Origin: Streptomyces sp. NWU339
Lineage (GTDB): Bacteria; Actinomycetota; Actinomycetes; Streptomycetales; Streptomycetaceae
Assembly: GCF_003143855.1 (NCBI RefSeq)
Contig: NZ_QFRK01000025.1
Location: 32,743-96,742, forward strand
Direction of reading: 5' to 3'
Length of the DNA: 64,000 bases
A program made the translations under genes and the position numbers. Each line of letters begins with the position of its first letter. Position 1 is the stretch's first letter. Below the pieces are notes generated by a model that made no database searches, had not been told where the DNA came from, and saw only the letters and a list, made by a program, of their open reading frames with translations. This document shows positions 33,422 through 42,291 of this stretch, in pieces.

Positions 33422-34789
33422 GTGAGCACCCCCGAGAACCAGATGCACCTCGCGGCCTTCGTGACCGCGGGCCCCGGCCGGCCCGGCGGCTGGCGCCACC
33501 CCGGCTCCGAGCCCGGCTGGCTGTCGGCCTCCTACTACCAGCACATCGGCCGCGTGCTCGAGCAGGGCAAGTTCGACCTGATGTTCCTCCCGGACATCCT
33601 GTCCGTGCCCGACCGCCTCGGCGGCAGCATGGACAGCCAGCTGCGCTACGGCGCGCTCGGCTCCCTGCGGCTCGATCCGACGCCGGTGCTGTCGGCGGTC
33701 GCCGCCGCCACCACCCGGCTCGGCGTGGCCGCCACGATCTCCACCAGCTACTTCGAGCCCTTCCCCGTGGCGCGCTCCTTCGCCACGCTCGACCACCTCA
33801 GTGACGGCCGCGCCGCCTGGAACGTGGTGACCTCCTTCCAGGACTCCGAGGCCCGCAACTTCGGCGAGGACCGGCACATCGACCGCGACCAGCGCTACGA
33901 GCGGGCCGACGAGTTCCTCGAGGTGACCTGCAAGCTGTGGGACAGCTGGGAGGACGACGCCCTCGCGGCGGACCCGGAGGCCCCCCTCTTCGCCGACCCC
34001 GACCGCGTGCACGCCATCGACCACAAGGGGGAGTGGTTCAACGTCCGCGGCCCGCTGAACACGCCCCGGCCGCCCCAGGGCTACCCGGTGATCATCCAGG
34101 CCGGGGCATCCCCCAAGGGCCGCGACTTCGCGGCGCGCTGGTCCGACGTCATCTTCTGCAGCCACGCCTCCCTGGAATCGGCCAAGGACTTCTACCAGGA
34201 CATCAAGGCCCGGGCGGTCCGCCACGGCCGCCGTGCCGAGGACGTCAAGATCCTCCCCATGGCCACCCCCATCATCGGTCCCACCACCGAGGCCGCGCGC
34301 GAGGCCGAGCAGCGCCTGGCGGACCTGGTCCCGCCGCTGGCCGGCCTGTCGACCCTCGCCTACCACCTGGACGTGGACCTCTCGGAGCTGCCGCTCGACG
34401 AGCCGCTGCCCGACGTCGACGTCCCCGGTGTCCAGGGGCACTACAAGGAGGTCGTGGAGATGACCCGGCGCGAGGGGCTGACCCTGCGTGAGCTGGGCAA
34501 GCGGTACGGCGGCCGTACCGAGGGCTCCTTCGTCGGCACGGCGGCCGAGGTCGCCGACGGCATGGCGCAGTGGTTCACCGAGGGCGCCTGCGACGGCTTC
34601 ACCGTGGGCGCCGTCCACACGCCGGGCGCCTTCGAGGACTTCGTCCGCCAGGTGGTGCCCGACCTGCAGCGCCGCGGCCTGTTCCGCACCGAGTACGAGG
34701 GCACCACCCTGCGCGACCACCTGGGCCTGGAGCGCCCCGAGACCGGGCAGTGGCGCAACCGCCGGGACGGGAACGGCGACAACGGCTGA
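33422..34789 (+). CDS. FMN-dependent monooxygenase, NtaA/SnaA/DszA (SoxA) family
   Basis: A 455-residue two-component flavin monooxygenase of the bacterial luciferase superfamily. Landmarks are MHLAAFVTAGPGRPGGWRHP, FDLMFLPDILSV, RLGVAATISTSYFEPFPVAR, LDHLSDGRAAWNVVTS and VIIQAGASPKGRDFAARWSD. Relatives oxidise nitrilotriacetate, dibenzothiophene sulfone or pristinamycin IIB with FMNH2 supplied by a separate reductase, here probably ssuE two genes downstream. The context points to C-S bond cleavage of an imported organosulfur compound. GTG 33422 is the start. Confidence 0.9.
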   Translation: MSTPENQMHLAAFVTAGPGRPGGWRHPGSEPGWLSASYYQHIGRVLEQGKFDLMFLPDILSVPDRLGGSMDSQLRYGALGSLRLDPTPVLSAVAAATTRLGVAATISTSYFEPFPVARSFATLDHLSDGRAAWNVVTSFQDSEARNFGEDRHIDRDQRYERADEFLEVTCKLWDSWEDDALAADPEAPLFADPDRVHAIDHKGEWFNVRGPLNTPRPPQGYPVIIQAGASPKGRDFAARWSDVIFCSHASLESAKDFYQDIKARAVRHGRRAEDVKILPMATPIIGPTTEAAREAEQRLADLVPPLAGLSTLAYHLDVDLSELPLDEPLPDVDVPGVQGHYKEVVEMTRREGLTLRELGKRYGGRTEGSFVGTAAEVADGMAQWFTEGACDGFTVGAVHTPGAFEDFVRQVVPDLQRRGLFRTEYEGTTLRDHLGLERPETGQWRNRRDGNGDNG

Positions 34790-34845
34790 CCCGCACCGCA
34801 CCCCCCACACCGGATCCCGCACAGCGACGCCAAGGACCTCACGGC

Positions 34846-35280
34846 ATGACAGCGACAGGCGACATCACGAGCATCACCGGCCGCACCACCGACACCCAGG
34901 GGCGCTTCCTGGTGACTGCCCGGACGAACCACTTCGTCTCCGACGCCCGCACAGGGCCGGGGGAGGCCGTCGGGGCAGGAGAGCTGCTGCTGTCCGCCCT
35001 GGCCTCCTGCTCCCTGAGCAACATCCAGCTCCATGCCGAGGAACGCGGCTCCGGCCTGACCGGTGGCCGGGCCGAGATCAGCTACCAGCGGGACCCGCAG
35101 GACCCCACCCGCTACACCTACCTGCGGATCGAGCTGCTGCTCGAAGGAGTCGACCAGGGCGAGGCCGACATCCTGGTCGGGCTCTTCACCGGCAGCTGCC
35201 CGATCTACAACACCCTGCGCCGGGGCGGCCACGTCGAGGTGGCCGCCCGGGTGCAGGAACCGCTCGCCGGCGCCGCCTGA
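34846..35280 (+). CDS. OsmC-family peroxiredoxin-like protein
   Basis: A 144-residue protein with the two OsmC/Ohr cysteines: Cys in ALASCSLSNIQ (about residue 54) and Cys in TGSCPIYNT (about 119). OsmC-like proteins reduce organic hydroperoxides; versions inside sulfur-acquisition operons of actinomycetes may deal with sulfur intermediates or by-product peroxides. It sits between the monooxygenase and its flavin reductase in one operon. Confidence 0.85.
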   Translation: MTATGDITSITGRTTDTQGRFLVTARTNHFVSDARTGPGEAVGAGELLLSALASCSLSNIQLHAEERGSGLTGGRAEISYQRDPQDPTRYTYLRIELLLEGVDQGEADILVGLFTGSCPIYNTLRRGGHVEVAARVQEPLAGAA

Positions 35281-35431
35281 GGAACCGGCCGACCCGGCGC
35301 CGAATCACGCCGAAACCCCGCACTCGGCCCGCCGCACGGCAGGCATGTGAGCCCGGGGGCCGCCCCCGGCCCCCGGGCCCGCTCCACCGCATCCCGCACC
35401 CTCCCCGCACGCACACCCGAAGGTGATCACC

Positions 35432-35983
35432 GTGGCCACCGTCCTGTCCGTCTCCGGCAGCCCCTCCGCCGCATCCCGCACCGCCCGACTGCTGCGCCAC
35501 CTGGACGCGCGACTGACCGCCAGGGGGCACGAGGTGATCCCGCTGGACGTACGCACCCTGCCCGCCGAGGCGCTGCTCGGCGGCGACTTCGGCCACCCCG
35601 CGGTCCGCGAGGCCACCGCCCTGTTCGAACGCGCCGACGGCGTCGTGATCGGCACCCCCGTCTACAAGGCCGCCTACTCCGGCCTGCTCAAGTCCCTGCT
35701 GGACCTGCTCCCGCAGTACGCCCTGGCCGGCCGGACCGTACTGCCGCTGGCCACCGGCGGCTCCACCGCCCATGTCCTGGCCGTCGACTACGCGCTGCGC
35801 CCGGTCCTCGCCTCGATGGGCGCCGAGCACATCACCCCCGGCTGGTTCGTCCTCGACAAGCACCTGGCCACCGCCCCCGACGGCACCCTGGACATCGAAG
35901 CGGAGACCGCCCGCCACCTCGAGCGCGTCGTCGACGGCTTCGCCACCGCCCTCGAACGCAGCACCCTGCTGGCCGTCGGCTGA
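35432..35983 (+). CDS. ssuE: NAD(P)H-dependent FMN reductase
   Basis: A 183-residue flavodoxin-fold reductase supplying FMNH2 to the monooxygenase. GTG 35432 is preferred because GAAGGTGAT stands at proper spacing; GTG 35423 would lie inside that sequence. VLSVSGSPSAASRTARLLRH is the FMN phosphate loop, and GTPVYKAAYSGLLKSLLDLL the isoalloxazine side of SsuE-type enzymes. Last gene of the operon. Confidence 0.9.
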   Translation: MATVLSVSGSPSAASRTARLLRHLDARLTARGHEVIPLDVRTLPAEALLGGDFGHPAVREATALFERADGVVIGTPVYKAAYSGLLKSLLDLLPQYALAGRTVLPLATGGSTAHVLAVDYALRPVLASMGAEHITPGWFVLDKHLATAPDGTLDIEAETARHLERVVDGFATALERSTLLAVG

Positions 35984-36018
35984 CCAGGAGCGGGCACGTT
36001 CCCCCGCGGACCGGACCC

Positions 36019-37632
36019 TCACCCGGAGCCCGGCCGGAACGTGCGCAGGAACGTCCGTAGTGCCTCCTGGTTCTCCGTCTTCTCCCAGTCGGCGGCCGGG
36101 GCCGTCCAGCGCAGCGAGAAGCCGCGCCCGCCGCCCAGGAGGAACCCGCGGCCGAAGGTACGCAGCCGGAGGCCGTCGGCCGCCGACAGCCACTCCATGT
36201 CGGCGGCTTCGCGCCCCTGGTACGTGGTCGCGCGGATCACGCCGATCCGCTCGTAGGCGTCCGTCCGCTCCAGGGGCGGCTCCACGTCGTCCCGCCACAC
36301 GGCCACCGGATCCGGGCCGACCCGCTCGCTGTAGGTGACCGCGAGGGTGCGGGCGTTCCCGTCCACGCCGAAGGTGACGCGGTAGGCGAGGTCGGACACG
36401 CGGGAGGTGTCCAGCCGTTCGAAGTCCTCGGGGAGCGCGAGGGAGAAGCCCTCCGGCGCACGGTAGAGGCGGTAGCCCGCCGGGAGCCCCGCTGTGCCCG
36501 AGGGGTCCGGGGCGGGTGCGGCGGACGGCGGGGAGGTGTCCCGGCCGCCCGGCTTGTCGGGTTCGGCCGCCCCGGACGGGTCCGAGGGGGCCGGCGCGGA
36601 GGCGGAGGCCGGCGGCGTGTCCGGCGCGTCGGCGGCGGAGCCGGTGCCGGTCCCGGGCAGCCCCCGGGCCGCGGCGAGCACGACGGCCGCCACGGTGACG
36701 ACGGCCAGGGCCGTGCCGAGGACCGTCGTCCGTCTGCTCCACTCCCGGCCCGTGTTCCCGAGGATGACGGTGCGGGTGCCGCGCAGCCGGGGGCTCGGCA
36801 CCGCGCCCAGGGCCGCGTCGGGGTCCTCGCTGAGAGCACGGGTGAGCGCCTCGCGGACCACCTGCCGGGTCAGCCGCTCCCGCGCGTCCTTGCGGAGCAG
36901 ACCCTGAACGACCTGGGTCAGGGGCCCCGCGCGCACGGGCGTGCGCAGCGGCAGCCGGTCCACCGCCTTCAGCGTGGACTCGGGTCGCCCCCGGTCGCGG
37001 AACGGGGGACGTCCCTCGACCATCGTGTAGAGGATCGCGCCCAGCGTCCACAGGTCCGCGGCGGGGCCGACGCGTTCGTCGCGGGCCTGTTCGGGGGAGG
37101 CGTACGACGGTGACGTGAGGCGGGGGGCCGGGGTCGAGCCGGCCAGACCGAACCCGGTGACCACGACCGGACCGGTGTCGCGCACGAACACCTGACCGGG
37201 GCTGAGTTCGCCGTGCGTGATGCCCGCCGCGTGCGCGGCGTCCAGCACGTCGAGCAGCTCCAGTCCGATGCGCGCGGCCCGCACATAGTTGAACGGACCC
37301 TCCTCGCTGAGGAGTTCGCCCAGAGGTGTGCCGTCGACCCAGGTGGTGACGGTCCACAGGAAGCCGGCCTCGTCGACGGCGTCGACGACGGTGGCGATCC
37401 GTCCGGGACACAACCGCGCCATGCTCTCGGTCGTGCGCAGGACACGGGAGGGGGCGCGGCGCACGGGCTCGGACGGATCCTCCGGGAGCGCGATCTGCGT
37501 GACCAGACAGGGACGTCCCGTCCCGATGTCGTCGGCGTACCAGCAGACGTGATGGGGTTCGCGATGGATGACCTCGGCCAGCCGGTACCTCCCGGCGACC
37601 GGCTGGTGTGTGGAGACGTGCGCCCTGCCCAT
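36019..37632 (-). CDS. membrane-anchored pseudokinase (Ser/Thr protein kinase fold, catalytic motifs lost)
   Basis: A 537-residue protein; ATG 37632 has GAGG 7 nt upstream. Residues about 15-265 have a Hanks-type kinase fold, with SYASPEQARDERVGPAADLW and LGAILYTMVEGRPPF preserved. The ATP-site Lys is replaced (CLVTQIALPE, 42-51), HRDLKPxN reads HGELSPGQ (140-147) and DFG reads GFG (160-162), so phosphotransfer is unlikely. A membrane helix (about 302-323) is followed by a Pro/Ser/Ala-rich linker and an extracellular alpha/beta domain of about 140 residues. It may be a ligand-sensing scaffold. Confidence 0.87.
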   Translation of the reverse strand: MGRAHVSTHQPVAGRYRLAEVIHREPHHVCWYADDIGTGRPCLVTQIALPEDPSEPVRRAPSRVLRTTESMARLCPGRIATVVDAVDEAGFLWTVTTWVDGTPLGELLSEEGPFNYVRAARIGLELLDVLDAAHAAGITHGELSPGQVFVRDTGPVVVTGFGLAGSTPAPRLTSPSYASPEQARDERVGPAADLWTLGAILYTMVEGRPPFRDRGRPESTLKAVDRLPLRTPVRAGPLTQVVQGLLRKDARERLTRQVVREALTRALSEDPDAALGAVPSPRLRGTRTVILGNTGREWSRRTTVLGTALAVVTVAAVVLAAARGLPGTGTGSAADAPDTPPASASAPAPSDPSGAAEPDKPGGRDTSPPSAAPAPDPSGTAGLPAGYRLYRAPEGFSLALPEDFERLDTSRVSDLAYRVTFGVDGNARTLAVTYSERVGPDPVAVWRDDVEPPLERTDAYERIGVIRATTYQGREAADMEWLSAADGLRLRTFGRGFLLGGGRGFSLRWTAPAADWEKTENQEALRTFLRTFRPGSG

Positions 37633-37693
37633 GGCCATCCCTCGTCCGAGCCGCTGCTTCCGCCTTTGCCAGAGGTACGTGTGACCGGGCGCC

Positions 37694-37769
37694 CTTTGTT
37701 CAAGGGGCGGCGCCCGAATCCCGGCGACGACGGATTCCCGTCCTTCGTTCAAAGGAGTTCGTTCGAAGG
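37694..37769. repeat. three TTYGTTCRAAGG-like repeats before the pseudokinase gene
   Basis: CTTTGTTCAAGG (37694-37705), CTTCGTTCAAAGG (37743-37755) and GTTCGTTCGAAGG (37757-37769) are similar 12-13-bp units between the divergently reading flank of the pseudokinase and the dehydratase 3' end. Each is partly palindromic (CCTTCGTTCAAAGG type). Probably operator copies; the protein is unknown. Confidence 0.45.
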
Positions 37770-37811
37770 AAGGAGCGAGCGGATGCGGACCTCCGGAACC
37801 CGGGAGAGGGC

Positions 37812-38771
37812 TCAGCGCAGCCCGAAACGGGACGCCCAGGCGATCATGTCGCCGGTGGTCGCGTTGCCCCCGCACACCACCAGTCCGATCCGGGCCCCCT
37901 CGCCGACCCGCTCCAGCACCCGGCGCGCCGCCGGCAGCAGACAGCCCGCAGCCGGCTCCGTCCACACCTTGGCGTGGTCCGCGAGGTCCAGCGAACCCTG
38001 TACGGCCTCCCGGTCCGGCACCACCAGCACCTCGGTGACCAGCGCCGACACATGATCGTACGTCAGCTGCGACACGGCCGGGGCACTGAGCGTGGAGACG
38101 ATCGACGACAGCGCGACCGGCACCGGTCCGCCCGCCGCGAGCGCATCGGACATGGCCTGGGCGCCCTCCGTCTCCACACCCCAGATCCGGATTCCGGGCC
38201 GCCGGGCCCTGAGCGCCGCCGCCACACCGGAGATCAGCCCGCCGCCACCGATGCTCACCAGTACGTCGGTGAGGTCACCGGCGTCGTCGGCGAACTCCAG
38301 TCCCACGGTGCCCTGCCCGGCGATCACCACCGGATCGTCGAAGGGGTGGACCAGGGTCAGCCCTTCCTGCTGAAGCCGCGTCATCAGGGCGAAGGCACCG
38401 TCCATGTCGTCGGCCAGCCGCACCGACGCGCCGGCCGTCTCCGCCACCTCGACCGCCCGCGCGGGGGCCGACCGGGGCATCACCACCGTGGCCTTGACGT
38501 CGAGCGCGGAGGCCATGACCGCGACGGCGATCCCGTGATTGCCGCCGCTCACGGCCACGACCCCGGCGGCCCGCTCCGCCTCGTTCAGCGACAGCAGCTT
38601 CGCCACCGCGCCGCGCGCCTTGAACGATCCGGTGCGCTGCAGCAGTTCCAGCTTCGCCGTGACCGGGGCGCCGAGCAGTGCCGACAACCCGGGGCTCGGC
38701 ACCGTCGGCGTCCGTACCACGTGTCCGGCGATCCGCTCCGCCGCGGCCTCGATCTCCGGCATCCCGATCAT
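37812..38771 (-). CDS. threonine/serine dehydratase-family PLP enzyme
   Basis: A 319-residue fold-type II PLP enzyme. The Schiff-base Lys is in LLQRTGSFKARGA, the phosphate loop is GGGGLISG, and AVSGGNHGIAVA is the Asn/His substrate loop. It lacks the regulatory ACT-like domain of biosynthetic IlvA, so it is a catabolic-type threonine/serine dehydratase or a relative (serine racemase-like). ATG 38771 follows GGAAGGCGG. Confidence 0.88.
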   Translation of the reverse strand: MIGMPEIEAAAERIAGHVVRTPTVPSPGLSALLGAPVTAKLELLQRTGSFKARGAVAKLLSLNEAERAAGVVAVSGGNHGIAVAVMASALDVKATVVMPRSAPARAVEVAETAGASVRLADDMDGAFALMTRLQQEGLTLVHPFDDPVVIAGQGTVGLEFADDAGDLTDVLVSIGGGGLISGVAAALRARRPGIRIWGVETEGAQAMSDALAAGGPVPVALSSIVSTLSAPAVSQLTYDHVSALVTEVLVVPDREAVQGSLDLADHAKVWTEPAAGCLLPAARRVLERVGEGARIGLVVCGGNATTGDMIAWASRFGLR

Positions 38772-38868
38772 GACAACCGCCTTCCGGCGCGGGGCGTGAT
38801 CCGCGCCGTAACGAACCCTGACCCGGCCGGCCGCCAAGGTCAACAGGATGCGTCCGGCGGTACGGGCC

Positions 38869-39546
38869 TCAGTGCTGCTGAGGCTTGTGCGGCGTGGCCT
38901 CGCTGGGCCGCACGATGACGTGTCCCTCGCCCTGCAGCATCAGTTGCACCGCCTCGCCCGAGCCGCCGCGCAGCATCGAACCGAGCGACTGCGAGCGGTG
39001 CAGGGAAGTCGCCAGGCCCGCGGTCCAGCCGACGATCGCGTCCGTGTCGACGTGGACCGGGGACTGCGGCGACACCGGGAGGACCAGCGGATCGCCCTCG
39101 CAGACCAGGCCCAGCAGGCCGTGCCCCGTGAAGACACTGTTGAACAGGCCGCCGCCGGTGATGCCGGCGCCCTTCACGGTCGAGATGCGGTACGACAGTG
39201 TGGAGTCGAAGCACAGGACGTTGCGGCCGTTGACGGTGAACTCGTCGCCCGGCTCGAGCTGGACGATGAAGCAGTTCTGCGCCTCCTGCGCGAACCAGGC
39301 CTCGCCCTGTCCCCGCACCGCCATCAGCGGCAGTCCTTCACCCGTCACCGCGCGTTTGAGCATGCCGCCCACGCCCTGGCCCTTGCGCTCGAACCGGAGT
39401 CCGCCACGGTAGGCGATCATCGCACCCTGCCGGGCGTGCATCTCGCCGTTGACGACGTACCGGATGCACTTGGCGTTCTCGACCGTCATGCCCGGAGCCG
39501 AGGCGGGCTGCACCATGTGCCGGCTGGAAAACAGATCACCCTTCAT
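38869..39546 (-). CDS. AIM24 (TIGR00266/DUF124) family protein
   Basis: A 225-residue beta-helix-like protein. Signatures are MVVNGEM-type early strands, GAMIAYRGGLRFE, KRAVTGEGLPLMAVRGQGEA, and the Gly-rich KGAGITGGGLFNSVFTGHG. Bacterial homologues of the mitochondrial AIM24 protein are uncharacterised. ATG 39546 chosen because conservation begins there. Confidence 0.83.
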   Translation of the reverse strand: MKGDLFSSRHMVQPASAPGMTVENAKCIRYVVNGEMHARQGAMIAYRGGLRFERKGQGVGGMLKRAVTGEGLPLMAVRGQGEAWFAQEAQNCFIVQLEPGDEFTVNGRNVLCFDSTLSYRISTVKGAGITGGGLFNSVFTGHGLLGLVCEGDPLVLPVSPQSPVHVDTDAIVGWTAGLATSLHRSQSLGSMLRGGSGEAVQLMLQGEGHVIVRPSEATPHKPQQH

Positions 39547-39685
39547 GAGGGCATCCTCGCCCGGAGGGTCCGCCTCCGCCAAGATCCCGCCAGGAATCGA
39601 ACTTGGGGACATCGGCGCGGCGGCCGGGACTGTTCCTCCCCACCACCGGACGGCCTCGGCGGCCGGGCGCCGACGCGTGCAACGT

Positions 39686-40039
39686 TCAGCGGCGAAGGCG
39701 CTCCGCCCAGTTCTCCGGTACGCGCTCGGCCGGGCCCGGGGACGGCTGGTCCGCTGGGTGGCTCACGGGCGGGGCCAGGTCGGGGCCCGACTCGTACATC
39801 TCGTCGGTGGCGTAGTTCCAGAACCAGGCCTCGCCGGGTTCGTAGCTGCGGACCACGGGATGCCCAAAGGCCCTGAAGTGCGCCGTGGCGTGCTGACCGG
39901 GGGAACTGTCGCAGCAGCCGACGTGCCCGCACTGCGCGCAGCGCCGCAGATGGAACCACCAGCCGCCCGCGGCGTCGCACTCGGCGCACCCCGCGCCGCT
40001 CGGCGGAACACGGGGATCGATGGCGCGGTCGCTGGTCAT
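39686..40039 (-). CDS. UBP-type zinc-finger protein
   Basis: A 117-residue protein with a ubiquitin-hydrolase-type zinc finger: CAECDAAGGWWFHLRRCAQC, GHVGCCDSSPGQHATAHFRAF and GHPVVRSYEPGEAWFWNY. In eukaryotes this domain binds the ubiquitin C-terminus. In actinobacteria, which mostly lack ubiquitin, it stands alone and its ligand is unknown. It is divergent from the universal stress protein gene, 171 bp away. Confidence 0.85.
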   Translation of the reverse strand: MTSDRAIDPRVPPSGAGCAECDAAGGWWFHLRRCAQCGHVGCCDSSPGQHATAHFRAFGHPVVRSYEPGEAWFWNYATDEMYESGPDLAPPVSHPADQPSPGPAERVPENWAERLRR

Positions 40040-40094
40040 GCCGACTCCTCGAGGACGTCGCGGAACTCCACCGGCAGTCGGTCCAGCGTATGCG

Positions 40095-40119
40095 GGATCG
40101 CGACCGTCCGCTCGGGTAC
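40095..40119 (+). promoter_or_regulatory. candidate stress-sigma promoter of the universal stress protein gene
   Basis: GGAT, 15-bp spacer, GGGTAC, an exact fit to GNNT-N14-16-GGGTA(C/T). The -10 lies 91 bp before the start codon. Confidence 0.6.
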
Positions 40120-40210
40120 GGGCTGCTTCAGGCGGGACGCGAGGAGAGCACCGGAGACAGGTTGAGGAAGACTGGACCGCGTCTGATGGACACGACACAG
40201 GAGGAACCGC

Positions 40211-41083
40211 ATGACGCGCCCGATCACGGCAGGGGTCGACGGAACCGAGGAGAGCCTCGCCGGACTGGCCTGGGCGGCGAGGGAGGCGGTCCGCCGGGGA
40301 CGGCCGCTGCGGGTGGTGCACGCCTGGAGCTTCCAGACACACGAGGGCGTCGACGCCGGCGACGCCGCCACCCAGGGGCAGCGGGTGCGCGACGCGGTGG
40401 GCGAGTCGGTCCGCCGGATCACCGAGCGGCACCCGGATCTCGCGGTGACCACCGACGTCCTGGAGGGGGACGCCGTACAGACCCTGGCCGGCGCCGCGGC
40501 GGACGCGGAGATGCTGGTGCTCGGCTCGCGCGGGCACGGGCGGATCATCGGCTTCCTGGTCGGCTCGGTCGGCCAGCAGGTGATCGTCGACGCCACGCGG
40601 CCGGTGGTCTTCGTGCGGGCCGGGGAGCGGGCGTCGGGCGAGGCCGCCGGGCGGGAGATCGTCGTCGGTCAGCAGGGCGATCCGGAGGACAGCGCCGCCG
40701 CGCTGGACTTCGCCTTCGAGGCGGCCGCCGCACGGGGCGCCACCGTGCGCGCCGTACGGGCCTGGACCCTGCCGCCGATGTTCGTCTACAGCCCCGAAGT
40801 GCTGCGTCAGGTCGACGAGGCCGGGGGCCTGGAGCAGTACGAGCAGAAGGCTCTGTCCACGGCCCTCGCGCCGTTCCGCGAGCGTCACCCGCAGGTGCCC
40901 GTCGTCGAGCACGTGGAGATGGGCAGCGCCGGGCAGGTGCTGCTGTCGGTGGCCGGCACCGCCCAGTTGATGGTCGTCGGCCGTCGCGCGCGCCGCACCG
41001 CCGTCGGCGCCCGGATCGGCTCGGTCGCCCACGGCGTCCTGCACCACGCCGACTGCCCGGTGGCGGTGGTACCCCCGGCCTGA
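40211..41083 (+). CDS. universal stress protein, tandem UspA domains
   Basis: A 290-residue protein with two Usp domains (about 1-140 and 150-288). The first has an intact ATP-binding motif GSRGHGRIIGFLVGSVGQQV; the second has the related GRRARRTAVGARIGSVAHGV. Double Usp proteins of actinomycetes respond to hypoxia, stationary phase and stress. The gene has a SigB-type candidate promoter and an AGGAGG RBS. Confidence 0.92.
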   Translation: MTRPITAGVDGTEESLAGLAWAAREAVRRGRPLRVVHAWSFQTHEGVDAGDAATQGQRVRDAVGESVRRITERHPDLAVTTDVLEGDAVQTLAGAAADAEMLVLGSRGHGRIIGFLVGSVGQQVIVDATRPVVFVRAGERASGEAAGREIVVGQQGDPEDSAAALDFAFEAAAARGATVRAVRAWTLPPMFVYSPEVLRQVDEAGGLEQYEQKALSTALAPFRERHPQVPVVEHVEMGSAGQVLLSVAGTAQLMVVGRRARRTAVGARIGSVAHGVLHHADCPVAVVPPA

Positions 41084-41104
41084 CCCAGCCGGCCGGGGGC
41101 CGCG

Positions 41105-42221
41105 GTGCTTCCCGGGGCCTGGGCAGGACGTTCCTGACGTAGTCCTCGACCGCCGTGTCGAGACCGATGTCGTGCTGGGCCCGCTCGGACAGGTACCAGC
41201 GGTGCTCGAGGAGTTCGTGGTGGATCTCCGTCTGGTCCATCGCGCCGCGCAGTTCGGGCGGCACGGCGCGCACGGCCGGGCGGAACACCTCCCGCACCCA
41301 GCGGTGGGCGAGGGCCTCGGGGCGGGCGCCCGGGGGCTGCCCGGCACCGGTGCCCGTGCGCCGCCGCGAGGCGCCGCCGCGGCCCTCTGGGACGAAGTCC
41401 TCCTGGGTGGCCATCCAGCTCTCCAGGTCGTTCAGCAGCCGCCCGGCCTGGTTCTCCTCGGTGTCGAGCCCGGTCAGGCGCAGCAGTTGGCGCTGGTGGT
41501 GCCCGGCGTCGACGACCTTCGGCACGAAGGTGACCGTGTCGCCGGTGGAGGCGTGCTCGATCTGCATCTCGGCGACGTCGAAGCCCAGCTCGTTCAGCCG
41601 GCGGATCCGGCGCTCGATGTGGTGGTACTCGTCCGCCGGGTGGACGGAGGTGCGGGTCAGTTCCCGCCGGAGGCCCCGGTAGCGGGCGCAGATCACCGGT
41701 CCCGGCGTCCACCGGACAGGCGGCGTAGGCGCCCGCGTCCCGCCGGAACAACGTGTTCGACAGCGAGCAGTCGCCCCAGGCGAACCCGGCGACGTGCAGG
41801 CGTACCAGCAGCACGGCGAGGGCCTCCATCAGCCGGTGCACGGTCACCGGGCGCAGCGTCGTCTCGAACATCGACCGGTACGGCATCGCCCCCCGAGATG
41901 CCGCGTGACCAGGACGCTCTCCAGCGGCTCGCCGACCGTGTCGGTGCGGCCGGTGACCACGGCGAGCGGGTCCACCGCCGGAACGCCGATCCGGTCCAGG
42001 TCGCGCAGCAGTCGGTACTCGCGCGGCGCGGGTCGCTGGGCGAGTTCCTTGACGGCGATCACTTCGTCGTCGGCGCGGGCGTAAGGCACCACGTGCCGGG
42101 AGATGCCGCGCGGCAGCGGCACCAGATACTCCTCGGGCCACTCCTCGAGGGGCGGGTGCCAGGGCAGTTCCAGCAGGAGCGCGGGATGCTCCGGGTCGGT
42201 CGCACTGATCTGCAGGGCCAT
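41105..42221 (-). pseudogene. DUF4032 / lipopolysaccharide-kinase-like gene, frameshifted and internally deleted
   Basis: Three pieces of one protein appear in different frames. The first is MALQISATDPEHPALLLELP to LESVLVTRHLGG (42221 to about 41889). The second is MPYRSMFETTLRPVTVHRLM to FAWGDCSLSNTLFRRDAGAY (about 41886 to 41700). The third is ICARYRGLRRELTRTSVHPA to RAQHDIGLDTAVEDYVRNVL (about 41694 to 41110). Break one is a -1 shift at a run of six Gs. Break two also lacks about 45 residues expected between AYAA.VDAGTGDL and ICARYR. The third frame has no stop at the expected end. Multiple lesions argue for true decay. Confidence 0.75.
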
Positions 42222-42291
42222 GGCTCGGGTGCCCTCGTCTCAGGGGCGGCCGTCTCCCGGCGGTCGTCACACCGGTGACCGCCCCCTCAGC

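Noticed and set aside
41880..41900. Reading the DUF4032 break only as a sequencing error in the G-run.
   Set aside because: A second break with about 45 missing residues and the absence of a terminal stop cannot be explained by one miscalled base; a mixed explanation remains possible.
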